From NCBI GenBank assembly GCA_947650365.1, contig OX393557.1:434001-498000 (forward strand): DNA of 64,000 nt, read 5' to 3'. Origin of the DNA: Chamaelirium japonicum (Eukaryota; Streptophyta; Magnoliopsida; Liliales; Melanthiaceae). Position numbers and translations under genes: made by a program. Below the pieces are notes generated by a model. That model saw only the letters and a program-made list of their open reading frames with translations. It had not been told where the DNA came from and searched no databases. Positions 1 through 12,654 of the stretch are shown here, piece by piece; position 1 is the first letter of the stretch, and each line of letters opens with the position of its first letter.

Positions 1-218
1 TCATTCATACGATCCATTCTAATTCATTCGTACGATCCATTCTAATTTATTCGTACAATCCATTCTAATTCATTCGCACGATCCATTCGCATTCACTCAA
101 ACGATCCATTCTAATTCATTCATATGATCTATTCATTCGTACGATCCATTCTTACTCATTCGTACGATCCATTCTAATTCATTTGCACGAAGGTATCCAT
201 TCTAATTCATTCGTACTA
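1..218 (+). repeat. Forward satellite block, truncated by window start
   Basis: About nine F units. It contains the subtype GCATTCACTCAAACG near 90 and a 28-bp GAAGGTATCC variant near 189. It ends at TCGTACTATTCGTGCGAATG, where the strand switches. Confidence 0.9.
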
Positions 219-2734
219 TTCGTGCGAATGAATTAGAAAGGATCATACGGTTGAGTAAGAATGGATTGTACGAATGAAATAGAATAGATCGTACGAATGA
301 ATTAGAATGGATCATGCTAATGAATTAGAATTGATCGTATGAATGAATTAGAATAGATTGTGCGAATGAATTAAAATGGATACATTCGTGCGAATGGATT
401 AGAATAGATCATATGAATGAATTAGAATGGATCGTATGAATTAGAATGGATCGTATGAATGAATTAGAATGGATCGTATGAATGAAATAGAATGGATCGT
501 ACGAATGAATTAGAATGGATCGTGCGAATGAATTAGAATGGATCGTGCGAATGAGTAAGAATGGATCGTACGAATGAAATAGAATGGATCGTATGAATGA
601 ATTAGATTGGATCGTATTAATGAATTAGAATGGATCGTACGAATGAATTAGAATAGATCGTACGAATGAATTAGAATGGATACGAATGGATCGTATGAAT
701 GAATTAGAATGGATCGTACGAATGTATTAGAATGGATCGTACGAATGAATTAGAATGGATTGAATTAGAATGAATCGTATGAATGAATTAGAATGAATCA
801 TACCGTATGAATGAATTAGAATGGATCATATGAATGAATTAGAATGGATCGTATGAATGAATTAGAATGGATCATGCGAATGAATTAGAATGGATCGTAT
901 GAATGAATTAGAATGGATCGTACGAATGAATTAGAATGGATCGTTCGAATGAATTAGAATGGATTGAATTAGAATGAATCGTACGAATGAATTAGAATGG
1001 ATCGTACGAATGAATTAGAATGGATCGTACGAATGAATTAGAATGGATTGAATTAGAATGAATCGTACGAATGAATTAGAATGAATCATACCGTACGAAT
1101 GAATTAGAATGGATCATACGAAGGAATTAGAATGGATCGAACGAATGAATTAGAATGGATCGAACGAATGAATTAGAATGGGTACATTCGTGCAAAAGAA
1201 TTAGAATGGATTGTATGAATGAATTAGAATGGATCGTGCGAATGAATTAGAATGGATCGTACGAATGAATTAGAATGGATACATTCGTGCGAAAGAATTA
1301 GAATAGATCGTATGAATGAATTAGAATGGATCGTATGAATGAAATAGAATGGATCGTAAGAATGAATTAGAATGGATCGTGCGAATGAATTAGAATGGAT
1401 CGTACGAATGAATTAGAATGGATCGTACGAATGAATTAGAATGGATCGTACGAATGAATTAGAATAGATTCAACGAATGAATTAGAATGGATACGAATGG
1501 ATCGTACGAATGAAATAGAATGGATCGTATGAATGAAATAGAATGGATCGTACGAATGAAATAGAATGGATCGTACGAATGAAATAGAATGGATCGTACG
1601 AATGAATTAGAATGGATTGAATTAGAATGAATCGTACGAATGAATTAGAATGGATCGTACGAATGAATTAGAATGGATTGAATTAGAATGGATCGTACGA
1701 TAAGAATGGATCGTACGAATGAAATAGAATAGATCGTACGGATAAATGAATTTGGATCGTACGAATGAATTAGAATGGATATATTCGTGCGAATGAATTA
1801 GAATAGATCGTATGAATGAATTAGATTGGATCGTATTAATGAATTAGAATGGATCGTGCGAATGAATTAGAATGGATCGTACGAATGAATTAGAATGGAT
1901 CGTACGAATGAATTAGAATGGATCGTGCGAATGAATTAGAATGGATCGTACGAATGAATTAGAATGGATCGTATGAATGAATTAGATTGGATCGTATTAA
2001 TGAATTAGAATGGATCGTATGAATGAATTAGAATAGATCGTGCGAATGAATTAGAATGGATCGTACGAATGAATTAGAATGGATCGTACGAAGGAATTAG
2101 AATGGATAGTAAGAATGAATTAGAATGGATACCTTCGTGCAAATGAAATAGAATGGATCGTATGAATGAATTAGAATGGATCGTTTGAGTGAATGCGAAT
2201 GGATCGTGCGAATGGATTAGAATGGATTGTACGAATGAAATAGAATGGATCGTATGAATGAATTAGAATGGATTGAATTAGAATGAATCGTACGAATGAA
2301 TTAAATGAATCATACCTTACGAATGAATTAGAATGGATCGTACGAATGAATTAGAATGGATCGTACGAATGAATTAGAATGGATCATACGAAGGAATTAG
2401 AATGGATCGTATGAAGGAATTAGAATGGATAGTACGAATGAATTAGAATGGATACCTTCGTGCAAATGAATTAGAATGGATCGTACGAATGAGTAAGAAT
2501 GGATCGTACGAATGAAATAGAATAGATCGTATGAATGAATTAGAATGGATCGTGCGAATGAATTAGAATGGATCGTACGAATTATTTAGAATAGATTGTG
2601 CGAATGAATTTGAATGGATCGTACGAATGAATTAGAATGGATCATACGAATGAATTAGAATGGATCGTATCAATGAATTAGAATGGATCGTGCGAATGAA
2701 TTAGAATGGATCGTATGAATGAAATAGAATGGAT
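219..2734 (-). repeat. Reverse satellite block
   Basis: About 109 R units. 15-bp GGATTGAATTAGAAT variants occur near 757, 963, 1046, 1616 and 1676. 28-bp ATCATACCGT variants occur near 797 and 1085. The GGATAAATGAATTT subtype is near 1740, and GGATACCTTCG variants are near 2126 and 2449. It ends at J4 (GGATTCGCATGAATG, 2731-2745). Confidence 0.93.
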
Positions 2735-3327
2735 TCGCATGAATGTATCCATTTTAATTCATTCGTACGATCCATTCTAATTCATTCGTACAATCCATTC
2801 TAATTCATTCGCACGATCCATTCGCATTCACTCAAACGATCCATTCTAATTCATTCGCACGAATAAATCCATTCTAATTCATTCGTACGATCCATTCTAA
2901 TTCATTCGTACGATCCATTCTTACTCATTCGTACGATCCATTCTAGTTCATTCGTTCGATCCATTCTAATTCATTCGTACGATCCATTCTAATTTATTCG
3001 CACGATGCATTCTAATTCATGCATACGATCCAATCTAATTCATTCATACGATCCATTCTAATTCATTCGCACGAAGGTATCCATTCTACTTCATTCGTAC
3101 TATCTATTCTAATTCCTTCGTACGATCCATTCTAATTCCTTCGTACGATCCATTCTAATTCATTCGTACGATCTATTCTAATTCATTCGTACGATCCATT
3201 CTAATTCATATGTACGATCCATTCTAATTCATTCGTACGATCCATTCTAATTCATTCGTACGATTCATTCTAATTCATTCATACGATCCATTCTAATTCA
3301 TTTGCACGAAGGTATCCATTCTACTTC
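2735..3327 (+). repeat. Forward satellite block
   Basis: Starts from J4 and contains the GCATTCACTCAAACG subtype near 2822, a 28-bp GAATAAATCC variant near 2869, and GAAGGTATCC variants near 3075 and 3308. It ends at CTACTTCGCACGAATG, a switch at a TTCG-CGAA near-palindrome. Confidence 0.92.
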
Positions 3328-4377
3328 GCACGAATGAATTAGAATGGATCGTATGAATGAATTAGAATGGATCGTATGAATGAATTAGAATGGATCGTAC
3401 GAATGAATTAGAATAGATCGTATGAATGAATTAGAATGGATCGTGCGAATGAATTAGAATGGATCGTGCGAATGAATTAGAATGGATCGTACGAATGAAT
3501 TAGAATGGATCGTATGAATGAATTAGATTGGATCGTATTAATGAATTAGAATGGATCGTACGAATGAATTAGAATAGATCGTACGAATGAATTAGAATGG
3601 ATACGAATGGATCGTACGAATGAGTAAGAATGGATCGTACGAATGAAATAGAATGGATTGTACGAATAAATTAGAATGGATACATTCGTGCGAATGAATT
3701 AGGATGGATCGTATGAATGAATTAGAATGGATCGTACGAATGAATTAGAATGGATACATTCGTGCGAATGAATTAGAATGGATCGTATGAATGAATTAGA
3801 ATCGATCGTACGAATGAATTAGAATGGATCATGCGAATGAATTAGAATGGATCGTGCGAATGAATTAGAATGGATCGTATGAATGAATTAGAATGGATCG
3901 TATGAATGGAATAGAATGGATCGTACGAATGAATTAGAATGGATCGTGCGAATGAATTAGAATGGATCGTACGAATGAATTAGAATGGATCGTACGAAGG
4001 AATTAGAATGGATAGTACGAATGAATTAGAATGGATACCTTCGTGAAAATTAAATAGAATGGATCGTACGAATGAATTAGAGTAGGTTGTGCGAATGAAT
4101 TAGAATGGATCATACGATTGAGTAAGAATGGATTGTACGAATGAAATAGAATAGATCGTACGAATGAATTAGAAAGGATCGTACGAATAAATCAGAATTG
4201 ATCGTTCGAATGAATTAGAATAGATTGTGCGAATGAATTAGAATGGATCGTACGAATGAATTAGAATGGATCGTGCGAATAAATTAGAATGGATCGTATG
4301 AATGAATTAGAATGGATCGTGCGAATGAATTAGAATATGGATCGTACGAAGGAATTAGAATGGATCGTACGAATGAA
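3328..4377 (-). repeat. Reverse satellite block, one of three related copies
   Basis: Its marker order (10-bp GGATACGAAT at 3599, ATTAGGATGG at 3698, GGATACCTTCG at 4033) is repeated in the R blocks at 21.8 kb and 50.9 kb with constant spacing. It ends at J3, GAATTC at 4375-4380. Confidence 0.93.
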
Positions 4378-5407
4378 TTCGAATGTATCCTTTCTAATTC
4401 ATTCGTACGATCCATTCTAATTCCTTCGTACGATCCATTCTAATTCATTCGTACGATCCATTCTAATTCATTCGCACGATCCATTCTAATTCATTCGTAC
4501 GATCCAATCTAATTCATTCGTACGATCCATTCTAATTCATTCGCACAATCTATTCTAATTCATTCGTACGATCCATTCTAATTCATTCGCACGATCCATT
4601 CTAATTCATTCATACGATCCATTCTATTTCATTCGTACGATCTATTCTTACTCATTCGTACGATCCATTCTAATTCATTTGCACGAAGGTATCCATTCTA
4701 ATTCATTCGTACTATCCATTCTAATTCATTCGTACGATCCATTCTAATTCATTCGCACGATCCATTCTAATTCATTCATACGACCCATTCTATTTCAGTC
4801 GTACGATCCATTCTTACTCATTCGTACGATCCATTCTAATTCATTTGCACGAAGGTATCCATTCTAATTCATTCGTACTATCCATTCTAATTCCTTCGTA
4901 CGATCCATTCTAATTCCTTCGTACGATCCATTCTAATTCCTTCGCACGATCCATTCTAATTCATTCGCACAATCTATTCTAATTCATTCGTACGATCCAT
5001 TCTAATTCATTCGCACGATCGTTTCTAATTCATTCATACGATCTATTCTAATTCATTCGTACGATCCAGTCTAATTCATTCGCACAATCTATTCTAATTC
5101 ACTCAAACGATCCATTCTATTTCATTCGTACGATCCATTCTAATTTATTCGCACGATCCATTCTAATTCCTTCGTATGATCCATTCTAATTCATTCGTAC
5201 GGTATGATTCATTCTAATTCATTCGTACGATTCACTCTAATGCAATCCATTCTAATTCATTCGTACGATCCATTCTAATTGATTCGTACGATTCATTCTA
5301 ATTCATTCGTACGATCCATTCTAATTCATTCGCACGATCCATTCTAATTCCTTCGTATGATCCATTCTAATTCATTTGTACGGTATGATTCATTCTAATT
5401 CATTCGT
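4378..5407 (+). repeat. Forward satellite block
   Basis: Begins at J3. GAAGGTATCC variants start near 4681 and 4851. 28-bp ACGGTATGATTC variants lie near 5200 and 5370. The first 300 bp match the F sides of J3 at 22.8 and 58.1 kb. It ends at the perfect palindrome CATTCGTACGAATG (5401-5414). Confidence 0.93.
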
Positions 5408-6876
5408 ACGAATGGATCGTTCGAATGAATTAGAATATATTGTGCGAATGAATTAGAATGGATCGTACGAATGAATTAGAATGGATACATTCGTGCGAAT
5501 GAATTAGAATGGATCGTATGAGTGTGAATGAATTAGAATGGATTGTGCGAATGAATTAGAGTGGATACATTCGTACGAATGAATTAGAATAGATTGTGCG
5601 AATGAATTAGAATGGATCGTACGAATGAAATAGAATGGATCGTTTGAATGAATTAGAATGGCTCATACTTATGAATTAGAATGGGTCATACGAATGAAAT
5701 AGAATGGATCGTACGAATGAATTAGAATGGATCGTGCGAATGAATTAGAATGGATCGTGCGAATGACTTACAATGGATCGTTCGAATGAATTAGAATAGA
5801 TTGTGCGAATGAATTAGAATGGATCGTACGAATGAATTAGAACGGATACATTCGTGCGAATGAATTAGAATGGATCGTATGAGTGTGAATGAATTACAAT
5901 GGATTGTGCGAATGAATTAGAATGGATCGTACGAATGAATTAGAATGGATCGTACGAATGAATTAAAATGGATACATTCGTGTAAAAGAAGTAGAATGGA
6001 TTGTATGAATGAATTAGAATGGATCGTGCGAATGAATTAGAATGGATCGTACGAATGAGTAAGAATGGATCGTACGAATGAATTAGAATGGATCGTACGA
6101 ATGAATTAGAATGGATACATTCGTGCGAATGAATTAGAATGGATCATATGAATGAATTAGAATGGATCGTTTGAGTGAATGCGAATGGATCATGCGAATG
6201 AATTAGAATGGATCGTACGAATGACTTAGAATGGATCGTTCGAATGAATTAGAATAGATTGTGCGAATGAATTAGAATGGATCGTACGAATGAATTAGAA
6301 CGGATACATTGGTGCGAATGAATTAGAATGGATCGTATGAGTGTGAATGAATTAGAATGGATTGTGCGAATGAATTAGAATGGATCGTACAAATGAATTA
6401 GAATGGATCGTACGAATGAATTAGAATGGATACATTCGTGCAAAAGAAGTAGAATGGATTGTATGAATGAATTAGAATGGATCGTGCGAATGAATTAGAA
6501 TGGATCGTGCGAATGAATTAGAATGGATACATTCATGCGAATGAATTAGAATGGATCATACGAATGAATTAGAATGGATTCATTCGTGCGAATGAATTAG
6601 AATGGATCGTACGAATGAATTAGAATGGATCGTACGAATGAATTAGAATGGATCGTATGAATGAATTAGAATGGATCGTGCGAATGAATTAGAATGGATC
6701 GTATTAATGAATTTGAATGGATCGTACGAATGAATTAGAATGGAACGTACGAGTGAATTAGAATGGATCGTAGAATGGATCGTATGAATGAATTAGATTG
6801 GATCGTACGAATGAGTAAGAATGGATCATACAAATGAATTAGAATGGATCGTACGAATGAATTAGAATGGATACAT
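5408..6876 (-). repeat. Reverse satellite block
   Basis: Three 29-bp GAGTGTGAATG variants near 5520, 5882 and 6338 sit in similar surroundings, which suggests a local higher-order repeat of roughly 360-460 bp. A CGTTTGAGTGAATGC subtype lies near 6168. The block ends at ATACATTTTGTACG. Confidence 0.92.
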
Positions 6877-6950
6877 TTTGTACGATCCATTCTAATTCAT
6901 TCGTACGATCTATTCTAATTCATTCAGGCAATCCAGTCTAATTCATTCGT
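6877..6950 (+). repeat. Short forward block
   Basis: Three F units only, one with the unusual AGGCAATCCAGTC variant near 6926. It ends on the TCGTACGA palindrome (6947-6954). Confidence 0.88.
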
Positions 6951-7015
6951 ACGAAGGAATTAGAAAGGATCGTATGAATGAATTAGAATGGATCGTACGA
7001 ATGAAATAGAATGGA
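6951..7015 (-). repeat. Short reverse block
   Basis: Under three R units between two palindromes, TCGTACGA at 6947-6954 and ATGGATCCAT at 7011-7020. Confidence 0.88.
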
Positions 7016-7723
7016 TCCATTCTTACTCATTCGTACGATTCATTCTAATTCAATCCATTCTAATTCATTCGCATGATCCATTCTAATTCATTCGTACGAT
7101 CGATTCTAATTCATTCATACGATCCATTCTAATTTATTCGCACGATCCATTCTAATTCATTCGTATGATCTATTCTATTTCATTCGTACAATCCATTCTT
7201 ACTCAATCGTATGATCCATTCTAATCCATTCGCACAATCTATTCTAATTCATTCATACGATCCATTCTAATTTATTCGCACGATCCATTCTAATTCCTTC
7301 GTATGATCCATTCTAATTCATTCGTACGGTATGATTCATTCTAATTCATTCGTACGATTCATTCTAATTCAATCCATTCTAATTCATTCATACGATCCAT
7401 TCTAATACATTCGTACGATCCATTCTAATTCATTCGTACTATTCATTCTAATTCAATCCATTCTAATTCATTCGTACGATCCATTCTTACTCATTCGTAC
7501 GATCCATTCTAATTCATTCGCACGAATGAATCCATTCTAATTCATTCGTACAATCCATTCTAATTCATTCGTACGATCCATTCTAATTCATTCGTACGAT
7601 CCATTCTAATTTATTCGCACGATCCATTCTAATTCATTCATACGATCCATTCTAATTCATTCATATGATCCATTCTAATTCATTCGCACGATCCATTCTT
7701 ACTCATTCGTACGATCCATTCTA
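7016..7723 (+). repeat. Forward satellite block
   Basis: 15-bp AATTCAATCC variants lie near 7048, 7368 and 7450. The linked string TACTCAATCGTATGATCC is near 7200, and a GGTATGATTC variant is near 7328. It ends at CCATTCTAATGGATCG, a direct F-to-R switch without a spacer. Confidence 0.92.
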
Positions 7724-7879
7724 ATGGATCGTACGAATGAATTAGAATGGATCGTACGAATGAATTAGAATGGATCGTACGAATGAATTAGAATGGATCG
7801 TTTGAGTGAATGCGAATGGATCGTGCGAATGAATTAGAATGGATTGTACGAATGAATTAGAATGGATACATTCGTGCAA
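7724..7879 (-). repeat. Reverse satellite block
   Basis: About seven R units, including the CGTTTGAGTGAATGC subtype near 7799. It ends at junction J4' (GGATACATTCGTGCAAATCC), the reverse complement of J4 at 2.7, 16.8 and 46.3 kb. Confidence 0.91.
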
Positions 7880-8353
7880 ATCCATTCTATTTCATTCGTA
7901 CGATCCATTCTAATTCATTCGCACGAGCCATTCTAATTCATTCATACGATCCATTCTAATTCATTCGTACGATCCATTCTAATTCATTCGTACGATCCAT
8001 TCTAATTCATTCGCACAATCTATTCTAATTCATTCGTACGATCCATTCTAATTTATTCACACGATCCATTCTAATTCCTTCATATGATCCATTCAAATTC
8101 ATTCGTACGGTATGATTCATTCTAATTCATTCGTACGATTCATTCTAATTCAATCCATTCTAATTCATTCGTACGATCCATTCTAATTCATTCGTACGAT
8201 CCATTCTAATTCATTCGTACGATTCATTCTAATTCAATCCATTCTAATTCATTCGTACGATCCATTCTTACTCATTCGTACGATCCATTCTAATTCATTC
8301 GCACGAATGAATCCATTCTAATTCATTCGTACGATCCATTCTAATTCATTCGT
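7880..8353 (+). repeat. Forward satellite block
   Basis: Starts from J4'. 15-bp variants lie near 8150 and 8235, a GGTATGATTC variant near 8108 and a GAATGAATCC variant near 8303. It ends at the perfect palindrome CATTCGTACGAATG (8347-8360). Confidence 0.92.
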
Positions 8354-9319
8354 ACGAATGAAATAGAATGGATCGTACGAAGGAATTAGAAAGGATCGTA
8401 CAAACGAATTTGAATGGATCGTATGAATGAAATAGAATAGATCGTACGAATGAATTAGAATGGATCGTATGAATGAATTAGATTGGATCGTATGAATGAA
8501 TTAGAATGGATCGTATGGATGAATTAGAATAGATTGTGCGAATGAATTAGAATGGATCGTACGAATGAATTAGAATGGATACATTCGTGCAAATGAATTA
8601 GAATGGATCGTATGAATGAATTAGAATCGATCGTACGAATGAATTAGAATGGATCATGCGAATGAATTAGAATGGATCGTGCGAATGAATTAGAATGGAT
8701 TGTGCGAATGAATTAGAATGGATCGTATGAATGAATTAGAATGGATCGTATGAATTAATTAGAATGGATCGTGTGAATGAATTAGAATGGATCGTATGAA
8801 TTAAATAGAATGGATTGTGTGAATGAATTAGAATGGATCGTGCGAATGAATTAGAATGGATCGTATGAATGAATTAGAATCGATCGTACGAATGAATTAG
8901 AATGGATCGTGCGAATGAATTAGAATGGATCGTGCGAATGAATTAGAAAGGATCGTATGAATGAATTAGAATGGATCGTATGAATTAATTAGAATGGATC
9001 GTGTGAATGAATTAGAATGGATCGTACGAATGAAATAGAATGGATTGTGTGAATGAATTAGAATGGATCGTGCGAATGAATTAGAATGGATCGTATTAAT
9101 GAATTAGAATAGATCGTGCGAATGAATTAGAATGGATCGTACGAATGAGTAAGAATGGATCGTATGAATGAATTAGAATGGATTGAATTAGAATGAATCG
9201 TACGAATGAATTAGAATGGATCGTGCGAATGAATTAGAATGGATCGTACGAATGAATTAGAATGGATCGTACGAATGAAATAGAATGGATCGTACGAATG
9301 AATTAGAAAGGATACATTC
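8354..9319 (-). repeat. Reverse satellite block with internal direct repeat
   Basis: A run including ATCGATCGTACG and GAATTAATTAG markers appears twice (near 8625-8830 and 8880-9070). It ends at J3' (GGATACATTCAAATTC), with the EcoRI-like core mutated to CAAATTC. Confidence 0.92.
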
Positions 9320-10186
9320 AAATTCATTCGTACGATCCATTCTAATTCATTCGTACGATCTATATTCTAATTCATTCGCACGATCCATTCTAATTCATTC
9401 ATACGATCCATTCTAATTTATTCGCACGATCCATTCTAATTCATTCTTACGATCCATTCTAATTCATTCGCACAATCTATTCTAATTCACTCAAACGATC
9501 CATTCTAATTCATTCATATGATCCATTCTAATTCATTCGCACGAATGTATCCATTCTAATTCATTCGTACGATCCATTCTAATTCATTTGTACGAATGTA
9601 TCCACTCTAATTCATTCATACGATTCATTCTAATTCATTCGCACGAATGTATTCATTCTAATTCATTTGCACGATCCATTCTAATTCATTCGTATGATCC
9701 ATTCTAATTCATTCGCACGATCCATTCTAATTCATTCATACGATCCATTCTAATTCATCCGTACATCCATTCTAATTCATTCGCACGAATGTATCCATTC
9801 TAATTCATTCGTACGATCCATTCTAATTCATTTGTACGAATGTCTCCACTCTAATTCATTCGTATGATCCATTCTAATTCATTCGCACGAATGTATCTAT
9901 TCTAATTCATTCGTACGATCCATTCTAATTCATTCGTACGATCCATTCTAATTCCTTCGTATGATCCATTCTAATTCATTCGCACGAATGTATCCATTCT
10001 AATTCATTCGTACGATCCATTCTAATTCATTCGTATGATATGATTCATTCTAAACGATCCATTCTAATTCATTCGCACAATCTATTCTAATTCATTCGAA
10101 CGATCCATTCTAAGTCATTCGTACGATCCATTCTAATTCATTCGTACGATCCATTCTAATTCATTCGTACGATTCATTCTAATTCA
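9320..10186 (+). repeat. Forward satellite block
   Basis: Rich in 28-bp GAATGTATCC variants (near 9544, 9592, 9650, 9787, 9985). The R-to-F junction is followed by ATCTATATTCTAATTC near 9357, the two-base insertion that marks the J3' family. It ends at AATTCATTAGAATGG. Confidence 0.92.
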
Positions 10187-10247
10187 TTAGAATGGATCGT
10201 ACGAATGAATTAGTATGGATTGAATTAGAATGAATCGTACGAATGAA
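10187..10247 (-). repeat. Short reverse block
   Basis: Under three R units, including one 15-bp GGATTGAATTAGAAT. It ends in GAATGAATTCTAATTCATTC, an imperfect palindrome around GAATTC. Confidence 0.85.
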
Positions 10248-10263
10248 TTCTAATTCATTCGTA
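10248..10263 (+). repeat. Very short forward block (about 16 bp)
   Basis: Less than one unit of F sequence (TTCTAATTCATTCGTA) between two R blocks. It may be the remnant of a second inversion. The edges are uncertain by several bases because both sides are near-palindromic. Confidence 0.7.
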
Positions 10264-12654
10264 CAAATGAAATAGAATGGATCGTACGAATGAATTGGAA
10301 TGGATACATTCGTGCGAATGAATTAGAATGGATCGTATGAATGAATTAGAGTGGCTACATTCATACAAATGAATTAGAATGGATCGTGCGAATGAATTAG
10401 AATGGATCGTGCGAATGAATTAGAATGGATCGTACGAATGAATTAGAATGGATCGTATTAATGAATTAGATTGGATCGTATTAATGAATTAGAATGGATC
10501 GTGCGAATGAATTAGAATAGATCGTACAAATGAATTAGAATGGATACGAATGGATCGTACGAATGAGTAAGAATGGATCGTACGAATGAAATAGAATGGA
10601 TTGTACGAATGAATTAGAATGGATACATTCGTGCGAATGAATTAGGATGGATCGTATGAATGAATTAGAATAGATTGTGCGAATAAATTAGAATGGATCG
10701 TACGAATGAATTAGAATGGATACATTCATGCGAATGAATTAGAATGGATCGTATGAATGAATTAGAATGGATCGTATGAGTGAATTAGAATGGATACGAA
10801 GGAATTAGAATGGATCGTACGAAGGAATTAGAATGGAGAATGGATCGTGCGAATGAATTAGAATGGATCGTGCGATAAGAATGGATCGTACGAATGAAAT
10901 AGAATAGATCGTACGGATAAATGAATTTGGATCGTGCTAATGAATTAGAATGGATCGTACGAATGAATTAGAATGGATCGTACGAATGAGTAAGAATGGA
11001 TCGTACGAATGAAATAGAATGGATCGTATGAATGAATTAGAATGGATCGTGCGAATGAATTAGAATGGATCGTACGAATGAATTAGAATGGATACATTCG
11101 TGCGAATGAATTAGAATGGATCATATGAAGGAATTAGAATGGATCGTACGAATGAATTAGAATGGATCGTACGAATGAATTAGAATGGATCGTACGAATG
11201 AATTAGAATGGATACATTCATGCGAATGAATTAGAATGGATCATACGAATGAATTAGAGTTGATACATTCGTGTGAATTAATTAAAATGGATAATACGAA
11301 TGAGTAAGAATGGATCGTAGAATTAGAATGGATCGTATGAATGAATTAGAATGGATACATACGAATGAATTAGAATGGATCGTATGAATGAATTAGAATG
11401 AATCGTGCGAATGAATTAGAATGGATCGTACGAATAAAATAGAATGGATCGTATGAATGAATTAGAATGGATCGTGCGAATGAATTAGAATGGATCGTAC
11501 GAATGAATTAGAATAGATTGTGCGAATGAATTAGAATGGATCGTACCGAATTAGAATGGATCGTACGAATGAATAAGAATGGATCATATGAATGAATTAG
11601 AATGGATCGTTTGAGTGAATGCGAATGGATCGTGCGAATGAATTAGAATGGATTGTACGAATGAATTAGAATGGATCGTACGAATGAATTAGAATGGATA
11701 CATTCGTGCGAAGGAATTAGAATGGATCGTATGAATGAATTAGATTGGATCGTATAAATAAATTAGAATGGATCGTACGAATGAATTAGAATGGATCGTG
11801 CTAATGAATTAGAATGGATCGTGCGAATGAATTAGAATGGATCGTGCGAATGAATTAGAATGGATCGTACGAATGAATTAGAATGGATCGTTCGAATGAA
11901 TTAGAATAGATTGTGCGAATGAATTAGAATGGATTGTACGAATGAATTAGAAAGGATCGTGCGAATGAATTAAAATGGATCGTATGAATGAAATAGAATG
12001 GATCGTATGAATTAGAATGGATCGTACGAATGAATTAGAATAGATTGTGCGAATGGATTAGAATGGATCATACGATTGAGTAAGAATGGATTGTACGAAT
12101 GAAATAGAATAGATCGTACGAATGAATTAGAATGGATCATGCTAATGAATTAGAATTGATCATACGAATGAATTAGAATAGATTGTGCGAATGAATTAAA
12201 AGGGATCGTATAAATGAATTAGAATGGATCGTATGAATGAATTAGAATGGATCGTGCGAATGAATTAAAATGGATCGTATGAATGAAATTGAATGGATCG
12301 TATGAATTAGAATGGATCGTACGAATGAAATAGAATGGATCGTACGAATGAATTAGAATAGATTGTGCGAATGGATTAGAATGGATCATACGATTGAGTA
12401 AGAAAGGATTGTACGAATGAAATAGAATAGATCGTACGAATGAATTAGAATGGATCGTATGATTGAATTAGAATGGATCGTTCGAATGAATTAGAATAGA
12501 TTGTGCGAATGAATTAGAATGGATCGTACGAATGAATTAGAATGGATCGTGCGAATAAATTAGAATGGATCGTATGAATGAATTAGAATGGATCGTGCGA
12601 ATGAATTAGAATATGGATCATACGAAGGAATTAGAATGGATCGTACGAATGAAT
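10264..12654 (-). repeat. Reverse satellite block
   Basis: About 104 units. The GGATAAATGAATTT subtype is near 10916, and a 7-bp short unit GGAGAAT near 10835. The CATACGATTGAGTAAG marker occurs at 12065 and 12383, 318 bp apart. The last ~590 bp, up to J3 (GAATTC 12651-12656), recur at 55.2-55.8 kb at a constant 43170-bp offset. Confidence 0.93.
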
